Both the position numbers and the translations under genes were made by a program. A DNA stretch of 41,927 nt from contig JALSMB010000056.1 of the NCBI GenBank assembly GCA_026988025.1, positions 1 through 41,927 on the forward strand. The letters are read 5' to 3'. Of the stretch, positions 19,736 through 30,532 are shown piece by piece. Origin of the DNA: Candidatus Altimarinota bacterium. GTDB lineage: Bacteria; Patescibacteriota; Gracilibacteria; BD1-5; UBA6164. Within the stretch, counting starts at the first letter, position 1. Each line of letters begins with the position of its first letter. The notes under the pieces were generated by a model that searched no databases, was not told the origin of the DNA, and saw only the letters and a list, made by a program, of their open reading frames with translations.

Positions 19736-21853
19736 TTATTTTAAAATAAATATATAAGCTTTCCCATCACTAAAAAACGAATCTCATGAAAAATTTGTTC
19801 ATTCAAATCAATCTTCTAATTGTATTTTTTTTATCTGATATTTATATAAATAATTATTTTTAAGACTGTTATAAATATATTCTCTTTCCTTATCAATATT
19901 TGGATCAATTTTATGAGTAATTCACCATTTTAGTCAATCATCATAGATTCAGCATCAAACATAAATATAATATTTTCAAAGTTTATAATCAGTTTTCCAT
20001 ATCCTTATATGGTGCCTTAATTTAATTGTATCTTTTTTTGTCAATTTCTGAAATCAATAATTTTGAATTTTCTTATTCCAATACAAAGGTGTAATAGGTG
20101 CTGTATTATATTTTTTATTATCAAATAATGAAGTTCATATATTTTTAATTGAAGTTCTTCAAAGTTTATCAGAACCATTCCATCATGATTTTTCAAAAAT
20201 ATTTTTTATATCTACTTTATTTTTTATTAAGAAAATAAAATTTATTGGAACAGAAGATCTTCAAGTTATTGTCTCAGTAAATCTTAATTTTGAATTATTT
20301 TTAAAAATATCATTTACATTAGATATATTTATATATGTTGATATTTTATTATTTATAAAATCAATATTTTTATAATAATTATTACAACCTAAAATTGCAA
20401 TAATAAAAGCAATAAATATTAATAAATATATTATTAAATTATTATAAATACTATAATACTTTTTATTATTTTTTTTATAAAACTGATTTAAGTATCCTAC
20501 AATAGTTATTCAAAATAACAATCATAAAAATCATAAAAACCAGCCAGCAATAACATCACTCAAATAATGTACATTTAAATATAATCTAGAAAATCCTATT
20601 AAAAAAGCAATTATAATTCATATAAAAGTAAAATTTATTTTATTTTTTATTTTTTTAGTATTCTTTAAAAATAACCAAATAATAAATCAATATAAAGCAA
20701 CTGAAATAGTAGCATGAAAACTAGGAAAACTATATCAAATTTCTTTATACACAGCATATTCTGGTCTAGGTCTTTCTATAATAATTTTAGATAATACAGC
20801 TATAATACTAGATATTCATATAGAAGATATTAATCAAATTATTTCTATTATTTTATTTTTTAATAATAATATTAAAGATATTATAATTGTTATTAATAAA
20901 ACAAATAAACTATATCAAAAATAAGATATAAATAAGAAAAAATTAATTAATCTAGTATCTTTAAAGTAAAAGAAAAAATCAGATAATCTAATATCAATTT
21001 GAGTAATTAATGTTCAATCTAAAATAGAATCTGTAAGTCAAATATATTCAGTTAAAACATATATTATTAAAAAAACTAATATTGTAGAAGGTAGTCATAA
21101 AAAATCATTTTTATTAAATCTATTACTTAAAAAGATTATTTTTTTAGGATTATTCTTTATAAAAGTTTTAATTTTTTTATTAGAAAAAAATTCATAACTC
21201 AAAAATTTAATGAAATCATATAAAAAATTTAATATATTTTTTCAAAATTTAATAAAAATAAATTTAATAAAATAAATTAAAAATAAAATTAATACTAATA
21301 ATAATATTATATACCCTAATCTACTAGCCCAAGTTTCTGCCAATCATAGACTTGAAGAAAATATATATCATACATCTACAAAGACTAAACTCCAAGCAAT
21401 AGCACCTAAAATATTGTAAAATAAAAATTTTCATATCTTCATTTCTAATATTCATGCTACAAATGGAATATTTTCTTTTACTCATGGAATTAATTTTCAA
21501 AAAAGCACACTTTTTCATCAATGTTTTTCAAAAAAAATATCGGCTTTTAAAAAATGTTTAGCTTTTATAAAATAAAAACCATCTTTTAAAGCTTTAGTTC
21601 ATACTTTTTTTCAAATATAAAAACTTATCAAATTTCAAATAACATTTCATAAAATCGAAAAAAATAAAATATCTCAAAAATCATAATATCAACCTCCAGC
21701 TAACATTCAAAAAATTATAATTATAGTTGTTCCTGGCATAAAATAACCTAATATAATCAAATTTTCAATAAATGCAGACAAAAAAACTATTAAATATCAA
21801 ATAGAATTTAAATGTTGTAAATGTGGAATAAAATTTATTATATAATCTTGCAT
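19736..21853 (-). CDS. DedA-PAP2-LssY_C fusion, lipid phosphatase/transport protein
   Basis: A 705-residue three-part membrane protein. Residues 1-200 are a DedA domain (FIENLIILGYFMPG, GNVIGNLISFYIG, KLIPGVKENIPFVAG). Residues about 270-450 are a PAP2 phosphatase with ERPRPE, SFPSFHAT and SRLYLNVHYLSDV, which give the K/R-P, PSxH and SRxxxxxHxxxD catalytic set. Residues about 490-705 are a soluble domain resembling LssY_C (TGRSSVP, RHHIRIW). This order is known from bacterial DedA/PAP2 proteins. Probable role: dephosphorylation and recycling of a polyprenyl or lipid phosphate. First gene of a three-gene operon. Confidence 0.85.
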
Positions 21854-21963
21854 AAATTATTTCTAATTTTTATTTTATTAAAAGAATAAAATATTAAATT
21901 TAATATTTTCTTAAAAACAAAAATTAATTAATCTTTGCTTTTATTTTAGGCATAACATCAAAA

Positions 21964-22680
21964 TTATTTATTTTGTATTAAATAAAAGCTAGCTACAACT
22001 CCTGTTGTTTCTGTTCTCAATATTCTATTTCAAAGATGTACTTTATTAAATCATAAATTCTCAAATACATTTATTTCTTCTCAACAAAAACCTCATTCAG
22101 GTCATACAAATAAATTAATTCATTTATCATAATCTAACTTTAATTCTTTTAAGCTAACTGACATATCATCTTCAGTATGAAAAACTATATTTTCATTATT
22201 TTTAAAATCATCTAAATTTATATCCTCTTCTATAATTAATTCTGGAACTCTTGATCTACCAGATTGTTCAGTAGCTTCAATTATTATTTTATTTAATCTT
22301 TCTATTTTATTTTCAGATAATATAAGCTTTTGACTTCTTTCTCCCCTAAAAAAATAAAATCAAGTAACTCATACTTCTACACCTTTTTGAATAATATATT
22401 CAATTTTATCTATTTTATTAGGCAAAGCTCATAAAATATTTAAATCAAAATCTATTTCATTATCAATATTTATTTCTCATTGTTTCTCTAAATATACTTC
22501 TCTTTTTTCAATAGTTATTATTTTATAAATAAAATCTATTTCATCATTACCATTAAAAAAAGCAAATTCATCTCATGATTTAGCTCTAAGTACTTTATTT
22601 AATTGGTTTAATAAATCAGGATTTTTAATAACTATATTATCATCCGATTTATCTAAATGTGGAAAATAGAATCTTTGCAT
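21964..22680 (-). CDS. rsmE: 16S rRNA m3U1498 methyltransferase
   Basis: A 238-residue SPOUT methyltransferase that modifies U1498 of 16S rRNA. It starts MQRFYFPHL and shows the RsmE features NQLNKVLRAKSGDEF (PUA-like N-domain), EKGVEVG-like QKGVEVGV, ERSQK, EATEQSGRSRVPE, LFVGPEGGF and the C-terminal knot LGNRILRTETTGVVA. Length is normal. Glycines are a mix of TGA and GGN. It is separated from the gene upstream by a terminator. Confidence 0.92.
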
Positions 22681-22702
22681 ATTTTTTTATTTAATAATAA
22701 AA

Positions 22703-22727
22703 TAAAAACTCGCAATGCGAGTTTTTA
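22703..22727 (-). terminator. GC-containing intrinsic terminator
   Basis: An 11-bp stem, AAAAACTCGCA/TGCGAGTTTTT, followed by TATTTTATTATT on the minus strand. It starts at the stop codon of the 111-residue basic protein gene and is the most GC-rich terminator on the native side. Confidence 0.75.
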
Positions 22728-23063
22728 TTATCTAGGCATACCATAAAAATCCATACCTTTTGTATCAACCATTGATTTAGTTTCAAAATTTTTCTTTTTA
22801 CCTTTGATAAAAAAACCTCTTTCATCTAAAATACCTTGTTCTTTAAGAGATTCAATATTTTTAGTTTTTAATCTTTTTTTTGGAAATTTCTTCTTATTTT
22901 CTAGATAATGATTTCTATCTTTATATGATTGATTTTTTCTTACTTGAGGATTTTCATTACCAATATAAGCAGAATGATCCGTCTTTTTCTTCCCTTTTGC
23001 CAATTTTCTTGCCGCAGCTTGTTTTTTTACAACACTAGATTTTAATCCGTGACTATTTGCCAT
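22728..23063 (-). CDS. Small basic protein, no UGA codons, function unknown
   Basis: A 111-residue, very basic protein (many Lys/Arg, about 30% charged) without membrane helix or signal peptide. It starts MANSHGLKSSVVKKQAAARK and ends DFYGMPR. No family recognised; the composition suggests RNA, ribosome or DNA binding. All eight glycines are GGN, and it uses GCG, CAC and ACG, which are rare in its neighbours, so it is either highly expressed or foreign. Unlike the foreign cassettes it ends in TAA and has no Shine-Dalgarno. It lies 117 bases downstream of tRNA-Gly(UCA) on the same strand and may share its transcript. Confidence 0.7.
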   Translation of the reverse strand: MANSHGLKSSVVKKQAAARKLAKGKKKTDHSAYIGNENPQVRKNQSYKDRNHYLENKKKFPKKRLKTKNIESLKEQGILDERGFFIKGKKKNFETKSMVDTKGMDFYGMPR

Positions 23064-23179
23064 AATATTTTCTTTTAATATTAAATTTTTAGTATTTTAA
23101 TTATTTTTTTCAAAAAATAAAGCTCAAAACTCATTTTTTAGAATTTTCTAAATGATAAGGTCTAAGCTGTATTTTAAAA

Positions 23180-23258
23180 TGGAGCGGGGGACGAGGTTTG
23201 AACTCGCACACCCAAGGGTTGAAGCCTTAGTACACTCACTCTTTTATGTTACCCCCGC
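23180..23258 (-). tRNA. tRNA-Gly(UCA), decoder of UGA
   Basis: A cloverleaf folds with a 7-bp acceptor stem GCGGGGG/CCCCCGC, an anticodon stem TAAGG/CCTTG with loop CTTCAAC (anticodon UCA at 34-36), a short variable loop, and a T-arm GCGAG-TTCAAAC-CTCGT. U73 and CCA are encoded. G1-C72, C2-G71, G3-C70, C35 and U73 are glycine identity elements. The length (76 + CCA) and short variable loop exclude tRNA-Sec. This is the tRNA that makes UGA a glycine codon in this lineage. Confidence 0.93.
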
Positions 23259-23284
23259 ATATATGCCTTTTTAAATGCAAAAGC

Positions 23285-23313
23285 ATTGTATGTTTTTTCA
23301 TTTTATAGTCAAA
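23285..23313 (-). promoter_or_regulatory. Promoter of tRNA-Gly(UCA)
   Basis: TTGACT (23313-23308), a 16-base spacer ending near 23292 and TACAAT (23290-23285) on the minus strand, about 27 bases before the tRNA 5' end. A small ATGC-TTTT-GCAT hairpin overlaps the end of the -10 region. Spacing allows one base of uncertainty. Confidence 0.5.
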
Positions 23314-23379
23314 TATTTTTTTGTCTTTTTTATAAAATATGATAAACTAATTCTAATTAATATTTATTAATAAATAAAA

Positions 23380-24111
23380 ATGTTTGAAATCAACATAGAT
23401 AAAATAGTTACAAATCTATATTCATCAATAATCACAAATATAGAAATATATTTACCCAAAATTATATGAGCACTTTTAATATTATGAATATGAATAATTA
23501 TAGCTATTGCTATTCATAAATTTACAATGTATCTTTTCAAAAAATTTAAAATTATTGAATTAATTGATAAATTAAATATTGAATTTGAAAATGAACAAGA
23601 TAAGAAAGAGCTAAATACAGAAAAAACAGAAAAACAAATAACAAAAAAAGTCCAAACTAAACTTTCAGATAAAATAAAAATTAATGAAATAGTATCTAAA
23701 GCAATTTCATACTATGTATTTCTAGTATTTTTTAGGTTATCAATAGTAGTTATTTGAATAAAAGAAGTCGAAGATTTTCTAAAAGATTTACTTACATACT
23801 TACCTAGTTTATTTATTGCAGTAGTTATATGATTTTTTTGAGTAAGATTTGCAAATTTTATATATGATGTAGTATTTCATGCTCTTGATTTATCAAAACA
23901 GAAAACAGCAAAGATAATAGCTAGCTGAGCAAAAGTGATAGTATTATTCTTTACACTTATGGTTGTATTAAGTAAAATTTGAATTGCTACTGAAATAACA
24001 AACACTATATTAATTTGATTTATTTCAATGTTAGCACTGGCTTGATGACTTGCATTTTGATTATGAGGTAAAGATATCGCACATGAAATACTTGAGAGTT
24101 TTAGAAAATAA
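23380..24111 (+). CDS. Membrane protein with conserved TM helix, MscS/CmpX-like
   Basis: A 243-residue protein. One helix is near residues 28-48, a charged Glu/Lys-rich coiled segment spans about 55-100, and four further helices follow. The last helix ends LAFGLGGKDIAHEILESF, which matches the conserved TM-helix repeat of CmpX/MscS-like proteins (F-G-x-G-x-x-D). It lacks the beta-domain of MscS, so it is at most a channel-like membrane protein. Divergent from the tRNA and convergent with the SLH/PKD gene, with a shared terminator. Confidence 0.65.
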
Positions 24112-24138
24112 AAGAACTATTTTTAAAATAGTTCTTTT
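24110..24138 (+). terminator. Bidirectional intrinsic terminator
   Basis: AAAAGAACTATTTT/AAAATAGTTCTTTT stem between the convergent genes ending at 24111 and 24137, with T-rich flanks on both strands. Confidence 0.7.
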
Positions 24139-26449
24139 ATTTTATTTGAAATAATCATCATTTTCAATAAATTTGTGTTGCATCAGGTGAAGTAATAGCT
24201 GGAAATATTATATCACATTTTCTCAAAGTAGATGTAAAATCTAAAGATATATTACATGGACAACTATTACATGATACATTTCAAAATAAAACATCTCATC
24301 ATGTATATTCACAACTAGTAGCTAATTCTTTTGGTAAACAAACATTTGTATCATTAGTACATATATATCATGATTTACAATCATTATCAATATTACATTC
24401 TCTTTCTAATATGGGAGCTCATTTATTTCTCTTATCTCAAGGAACTAAAGGTAAAACATCATCACAATTATTTACTCAGTCATTATCTGAATCTATATTA
24501 CAATTTTGTCATATAACTTGTATCAAAACTGTTGCTTTTACTGTTTTTCAAAGACTATCAGTTACTATTAATAATACTTCATAAATTCAATCATTTTTAA
24601 AAATATTTTTTATTTTTTTTCAATATCAAGTATTTCAATCTCAAAAATCCCAAGAATAACTATATGGTCAAACTCAACCTGAAACAATTCAATCAAAATT
24701 TACCAAAAGTGGTCATGTTCAATAAATGGGATCAGCATTAATTGATACTTTTAAATCTCAAATATTTTTTTCTGAATTAACTACGTAAATAATACTAGTT
24801 GCTGTTGAAGTTAAACCATTTACATCATTACATGTTGTAGTTACTTCATAAGTTCATGAATTCTCAAATATATGATTTACATCTATTCAAATTCAACTAA
24901 TTCAATCTCCATAATCCCAACTACATACATATGGTCATTCTCATCCATCTGGTTTTGCTGTTAAATCTACATCTAACGGTCAATTCCCATAAACAGGACT
25001 AGCATCTACTTCTAATCAAAAACTTGTTTGTTCTTTATTTATATCTGTTACATATATAGTACTAGTTGCTGTTGAAGTTAAACCATTTTTATCATTACAT
25101 GTTGTAGTTACTTCATAAGTTCATGAATTCTCAAATATATGATTTACATCTATTCAAACTCAACTAATTCAATCTCAATAGTCCCAACTACATACATATG
25201 GTCATTCTCATCCATCTGGTTTTGCTGTTAAATCTACATCTAACGGTCAATTCCCATAAACAGGACTAGCATCTACTTCTAATCAAAAACTTGTTTGTTC
25301 TTTATTATTAACATTAATAGTATTATAAACTTCAGCAGTATTTCAACAATTATCTATAACTCTAAGAAAAACTGTCCACTTTCAAGTATTTAAAAAACTG
25401 TAATTATTTAAATAATTTCAATATTTTATAATTTGATTTCAATTATAATTATTATAAAATCTCCAAATATATCATTCTGGATTTTTAACTCAACTTTCAC
25501 AAGTTGTATATAAATCATTTCAAAAATCATAAGTATTATCTATATCTTTTAAATCTGAAATACTACAATTCTTATCAGACTCACTACATTCTTTATTAAA
25601 AATATTCATTTTAAGAGCTATATTATTTTCTTGTTTTTGTCAACAAGCATTAGCTTTTAATGCAACATAAGCAATATGTAAAAAATATTCTTTTGAAATT
25701 GCTTGTTTAGGTCTTAATTTTCAATCTTTTTTTTCAATTAATTTATATGTTTTTAAATTTCAATCTAAATCAACTTCTGTAATTTCATAATTTAAAGCTT
25801 TAGCTAAATCTGGATAAAAACTATAAACACTTCCATCTAAATTTTTAGGACTAACATCATCAGCAATATTTTCTGTAATAATTCAATTATATATATCTTG
25901 TCTAACTTTTTCTGCTTGCTGGTTTGTTAAAATTCAAGAAGCTCTTAAAACTACAGCAATTGCTTCCTCAAGTGTAATAGTATTTGATGGACAAAATGGT
26001 TTTTCTCAATCTCTTTGCACTCAATTTTCACATATAGTTCATGGATGATAACCTTTTACAAATCAACTATCATTTGCATCTTCTACACAATAAAAATATT
26101 TATTAGATTTACCTATATCGTAAAAAACCTGACTATTTATATATTTATTAATTAAATCAGTTGTAGCATATGGTTGTATACATTTTTTACATGTTACTTC
26201 CATAAGTATTCAAACAAATTCATCCCTATTTAATAAAGCTCTAGGATTAAATCTTCAATCACTATCAGGAAAAATCATTCATTTATCATATAATGTCTGA
26301 AGTTCATTTAAATATTCATAGTTTGAATCTATGTCACTAAAAATATTCTCAACTTTTATAGAATTAGCAGAAGTATTATTTCATACTAAAAAAAAGACTG
26401 AAAAAATAGATATAATTAGAAGAAAAATTATTAATAATTTTTTAAACAT
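24137..26449 (-). CDS. Secreted SLH-PKD surface protein
   Basis: A 770-residue exported protein: a signal peptide or anchor at residues 6-24, then SLH-like repeats within about 35-330 (FSDIDSNYEYLNELQTLYDKG, FNPRALLNRDEFVGIL, ITLEEAIAVVL), then three PKD-type Ig-like domains (GEGPYVCSWDYGDG, HIFENSGTYEVTTTC). A Cys-rich tail holds an Asp-rich, TSP3-like stretch (DSDNDGVNNCDDVLPLVPGD). SLH domains bind cell-wall polymers and PKD domains often mediate adhesion, so a surface or host-contact role is likely. Two PKD units are almost identical. Ends at TAA; the SpoU gene stop is 11 bases upstream of its ATG. Confidence 0.8.
24790..25307 (-). repeat. Tandem duplication of a PKD module (period 267 bases)
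   Basis: About 24790-25040 and 25057-25307 are near-identical copies of 89 codons (GNGPLDVDLTAKPDGG...GTYEVTTTCND). They differ by a few substitutions (for example V/I and K/V), which indicates a recent in-frame duplication. A third, diverged PKD unit precedes them in sequence coordinates (about 24600-24790). Confidence 0.85.
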
Positions 26450-26459
26450 ATTTTTAAAA

Positions 26460-26906
26460 TTAAACAGCATACATTACAATTCAGGCAGCAACAGAAACAT
26501 TTAATGATTCTTTTTTACCTCTCATAGGAATAATAACAATTTCATCAGATAAATCCAATATTTTTTTATTTACTCATGTTATTTCATTTCACATTACTAA
26601 ACAAACTTTTTCTTCATTTTTATTAAATAATTCTGTATATTCTATACTTCTTTTATCTAACTCAACAGAATATATTTTGTATCAATATTTTTTTAGTTCA
26701 TTAATAACTTCAAATGGATCTTTATAGTATTCCCAGTCTATCCAAGTTTCAGCTCAAAGTGCAGTTTTACTAATATCATTTCTAGGAGGAGTTGGTGTAT
26801 GACCAGTCATAATCATTTTATCAAATCATGCTCAGTCACAATTTCTAAAAATAGCACCAACATTTTGCATAGAACGTATAGAATCAAGTAGTATTATTTT
26901 TGACAT
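26460..26906 (-). CDS. SpoU/TrmH-family RNA 2'-O-methyltransferase
   Basis: A 148-residue minimal SPOUT methyltransferase. The three SpoU motifs are visible: IRSMQNVGAIFRNCDGAG near 10-27, VCLVMGNEITGV near 108-119, and IPMRGKKESLNVSVAAGIV near 128-146. It lacks the N-terminal substrate-binding domain of RlmB, so it resembles stand-alone TrmL/TrmH types that methylate tRNA. Target not decided. Upstream of the SLH/PKD gene on the same strand. Confidence 0.88.
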
Positions 26907-27032
26907 TATTTTTATAAATATTAATTATTACTATTTTTATACCCTTTTTTAAGAATTTTTCAAGCAATTTTATTTTTAATTTAACCTTTTATATGCTATA
27001 ATTTAAATAAATATTAAATAAGAATAAAAGAA

Positions 27033-29468
27033 ATGAATTATTATATTCTATTTTCTGTACTAATAGCTATAACTATAGCATTTTTTATAGTTATAAAAAT
27101 TTTAAAAAAGAAAGCAGATTACAAAAGAACTTTAAATCTTACTTTTTTAAAAATTACTCTTCCTAAAAAAGATAGTGATTTAGATGAAAAAAAAGAAACT
27201 ACTAAAGATTTTAAAGAAATGGTAGGTTTAATGGAACAACTTTACTCATCACTAAAATCTATTTATTCAAGAAAAATACTTAAACAAATTTTAGGGCAAG
27301 ATTTACTTAGCTTTGAATATATTGCTCACGAATGAGAAATATGATTTTATGTAGTTATTCCAAAAGCATATAAATACTTAATAGAGAAGCAAATTAATTG
27401 ATTTTATACTGATGCAATAATAGAAGAAACTACTGAAATAAATATATTTAAAAATAGGAAACATATTGAAGCAACATATATAAATACTACAAAAGAATTT
27501 TTCTTTCCAATTAAAACATATCAAAAACTTGAATCAGACCCTATTAATAATATAACAAATGCATTTTCTAAATTAGAAGAAGATGAGTCGGCAGTAATTC
27601 AGATTTTATTAAAACCTATTAAAGATGACTGGCAGTCAGAATGTACTAAAGCTAGTTCATCTTTAATGAAATGAAAAAAAACATGGTTTACTTTAAATCC
27701 ATTTAAACTATTACTTTGATTTTTAGAAATAATTTTCACAAGTAATGATGATGAAAAATCTACAAATAATGATGATAACACTTCAGCATTAACTCAAGAA
27801 AGGTCGAAAACTGTAGATGAAAAATGAGATAAAACAGGATTCGAAACTATTATTAGAATAATAGCAACAGGTAATAATAAAGCTATGGTTGAAACTGAAT
27901 TAACTAATATTATTTCAGCTTTTACTCAATTTAATTATCCAGATTTTAATAAATTCACAAATACATTAAATCATAATAAAAAATTATTAATAAAAAATTA
28001 TATTTATAGATATTTTAAAAAACCATTTTATCTTAAAAAAATGATTTTAAATACTGAAGAATTAGCTTCAATATTTCATTTTCCTCATATTAAATATAAT
28101 ACAACACCAGAAATAAAATGGCAAAATTTTAAAATTGTTAAAGCACCAACAAATATTCCAAAAGAGTGACTTTTACTTTGATATAATATTCATAGATGAG
28201 TAAAAAAAGAAATAAGAATAAAAACTGAAGATAGATTCAGACATTTTTATGTAATTGGTCAAACAGGTACATGAAAATCAAGTATAATGCAAACAATGGT
28301 AAGACAAGATTTTGCTAACTGAGAATGAGTTTGTATTATTGATCCACATGGGGATTTAGCTAGAGATGTACTTCCCTTTATTCCAAGAGAAAGAGCTGAT
28401 GATGTAATTATATTTGATCCATCAGATTTAGATAGACCAATGTGATTAAATCTACTTGAAGCAGATAGTCCAGAGGAAAAAGAATTAGTAGCTATGGATG
28501 CTCTTAATATAATGATTAAATTATTTGGTTCTGAAATATTTGGACCTAGAATACAAGATTATTTTAGAAATGCTGTTTTAACTCTAATGGATTATCCACA
28601 AGGTTGAGGTATTACCGATGTTGTTAGATTATTTACAGATGAAGAATTTCAAAAAGATAGAGTTAGACATGTAAAAAATCCTATCGTAAAAGCATGGTGG
28701 GAAACAACTTATGCTAAAATGTGAGATAGAGAAAAAGCTGAAATAATTCCATATTTTGCAGCAAAATTTGGTCAATTTACGACTAATAAAATGATGAGAA
28801 ATATAATCGGGCAGGTTAAGTCTAGTTTTGATATATTAGACATTATGCAAAATAAAAAAATTCTTTTAGTAAATCTTTCTAAATGAAGACTTGGTGATAT
28901 AAATTCAAAACTTCTAGGTATGATGCTTGTATCAAAAATACAAATGGCTGCTATGAGAAGAGATAAAATACCAAAAGAAGAAAGAGCTGATTTTTTCTTA
29001 TATATTGATGAATTTCAAAACTATGTAACAGATAGTATTGAATCAATATTATCAGAAGCCAGAAAATATAGACTTTCACTAAATATTGCTCATCAATATT
29101 TAGGACAATTAGAACAATCTGATGCACTTACAAAATCTAGTTTAAATTTAAAACAAGCTATTTTTGGTAATGTTTGATCTGTAATGAGTTATAAAATCTG
29201 ACCTGAAGATTGAGAATTTATGGCAAAATATTATGCCCCTACTTTTTCTGAACAAGATTTGGTAAATATGGATAAATTTAAAGCTACAATGAAGTTATCA
29301 GTAGATGGACAACCAACTACTCCCTTCTCAATTATTCCAGTTAATCCATATCTTGAAAAATGAGATATAAAATTAGCAAAAGCATATACAGAACTTTCTA
29401 GGCTTAAATATTGAAGAGATGTTGATTTTGTTAGTAAAGAGATTGAATATAGAATTTGAAGTAAATAA
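27033..29468 (+). CDS. TraG/VirD4-like type IV secretion ATPase
   Basis: An 811-residue membrane-anchored ATPase. There is a helix at residues 4-24, a long N-terminal soluble domain (to about 380), then the motor domain with Walker A IGQTGTGKSSIM (the last loop glycine is a TGA codon), IDPHGDLARDVLP, Walker B FLYIDEFQNYV and an arginine-rich SEARKYRLSLNIAHQYLGQL. It belongs to the TraG/HerA group of conjugation coupling proteins that is common in CPR bacteria. Role: moving DNA or protein across the envelope, possibly during host contact. No other T4SS genes are in view. Its last 22 codons are duplicated at 32020-32088. Confidence 0.82.
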
Positions 29469-29472
29469 AAAA
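29403..29472 (+). repeat. Direct repeat, copy 1: 3' end of the TraG-like gene
   Basis: About 69 bases covering the last codons and TAA of the ATPase gene. The same sequence recurs at 32020-32088 with one substitution (A to G). The layout resembles the attL/attR of an element integrated into a gene 3' end. Confidence 0.85.
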
Positions 29473-29494
29473 CTGATTTTTAATCAGTTTTTTT
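29469..29494 (+). terminator. Terminator of the TraG-like gene
   Basis: AAAACTGATT/AATCAGTTTT stem, 3-base loop, then TTTT, directly after the stop codon. Confidence 0.75.
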
Positions 29495-29502
29495 GTTTAT
29501 AA

Positions 29503-30066
29503 TTATTTTATTCTTATAGAGTATCAATAAAGAAGAAATCTATCTGTTTTTATTCAACTATTTTCAATAATTCAATTTAATTGATTAAAATTCTCTTCTT
29601 TTAATTTTTTATATTTTGAAATTATAGAATTATATTTTTCTAAATCTATTTTATTCATATCGTTTATATATCAGATTTGTTCTTCATATTTTGTTATTAT
29701 ATTATATCAATAATATAAGTACGATTGATTATTTATATTTTTAAATGATTCAATATTTGATAAAGTTAAGAATGGTATCTCATAATTATCTACATTTTCA
29801 ATAACTAAACTAAAATAATTTCAATTATAATATTTTAGTATTGTATTTAAATAATCTTCATTATATAGAGAGTTATCTATTTTAATATCAATACTATTAA
29901 CTATAATATTATTACATTCAGCATTTTTAAGTTCTGAGATAAGTCTTTCTTTTTTAATTTCATTATCAATATATAATTCAATTGATTTTGTTTCATTAGT
30001 TAAATCATTTCAATTTGAACATCAAATTGAAAAAAATAATATTATAAAAATTAATATCTTTTTCAT
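29503..30066 (-). CDS. Lipoprotein, function unknown (a)
   Basis: A 187-residue exported protein with a type II signal peptide and the lipobox FSIGC near residues 13-17. The rest is Asn/Glu/Lys/Tyr-rich without recognisable motifs. TGA glycines mark it as native-code. The ATG lies in the second half of a 48-base tandem duplication, so an orphan copy of the signal peptide start sits directly upstream (30114). It is the last of a minus-strand group enclosed by the 69-base direct repeats. Confidence 0.65.
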
Positions 30067-30132
30067 TTATTTTATTTTAAAAAATAATATTATAAAAATT
30101 AATATCTTTTTCATTTATTTTATTTTAAAAAA
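30036..30132 (-). repeat. 48-base tandem duplication at a gene start
   Basis: Two nearly identical 48-base units cover the first 12 codons of the lipoprotein and its upstream bases. The outer copy begins with the same ATG and signal-peptide codons but meets TAA after 15 codons. It also supplies the stop codon of the membrane protein upstream. Confidence 0.85.
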
Positions 30133-30440
30133 TAATATCATATTAATACAAAAAAGATATATCAAGCTAAATAGATTTTTATTATCTTCTTTATATTAAT
30201 ATTATTAAATCACATGAACATACTTCATAAATGAGATAAAATTGGTATAAATTTTATTACAAATGCTAAAAAGTAAATATTTCATACAATAAAAGATATT
30301 TTATTTAAAATTTTAAATAAAATCAATTTTTCAAAAATTCAATCTCATTTTAACTTATAGTTTTTATAAATCTTTCTTCATAAAAATATTAATCAAATAT
30401 CTATTAATATTAATCAAAAAAATAATAAAATTCAAGTCAT
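30120..30440 (-). CDS. Small membrane protein, unknown
   Basis: A 106-residue protein with three or four hydrophobic helices and a basic loop (GRKIYKNYKLKGDG). No family recognised. TGA glycines. Its stop codon lies inside the duplicated 48-base unit, so the original C-terminus may have been altered by the duplication. Start chosen at the first ATG in frame (30440); earlier TTG codons are possible. Confidence 0.5.
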
Positions 30441-30532
30441 AAAGTAATTATATATAAACAATAGTAAATATATACATAATTAATAATTCAAAAATTTTTA
30501 TAATAAAATCTAACATAATTTATATACATTAT

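Noticed and set aside
23180..23258. tRNA with UCA anticodon as tRNA-Sec or tRNA-Trp
   Set aside because: It lacks the long variable arm and extended acceptor of tRNA-Sec. In-frame UGA codons fall at conserved glycines (Walker A, DnaJ linker, APRT loop), not tryptophans, and U73 with G1-C2-G3 are glycine identity elements.
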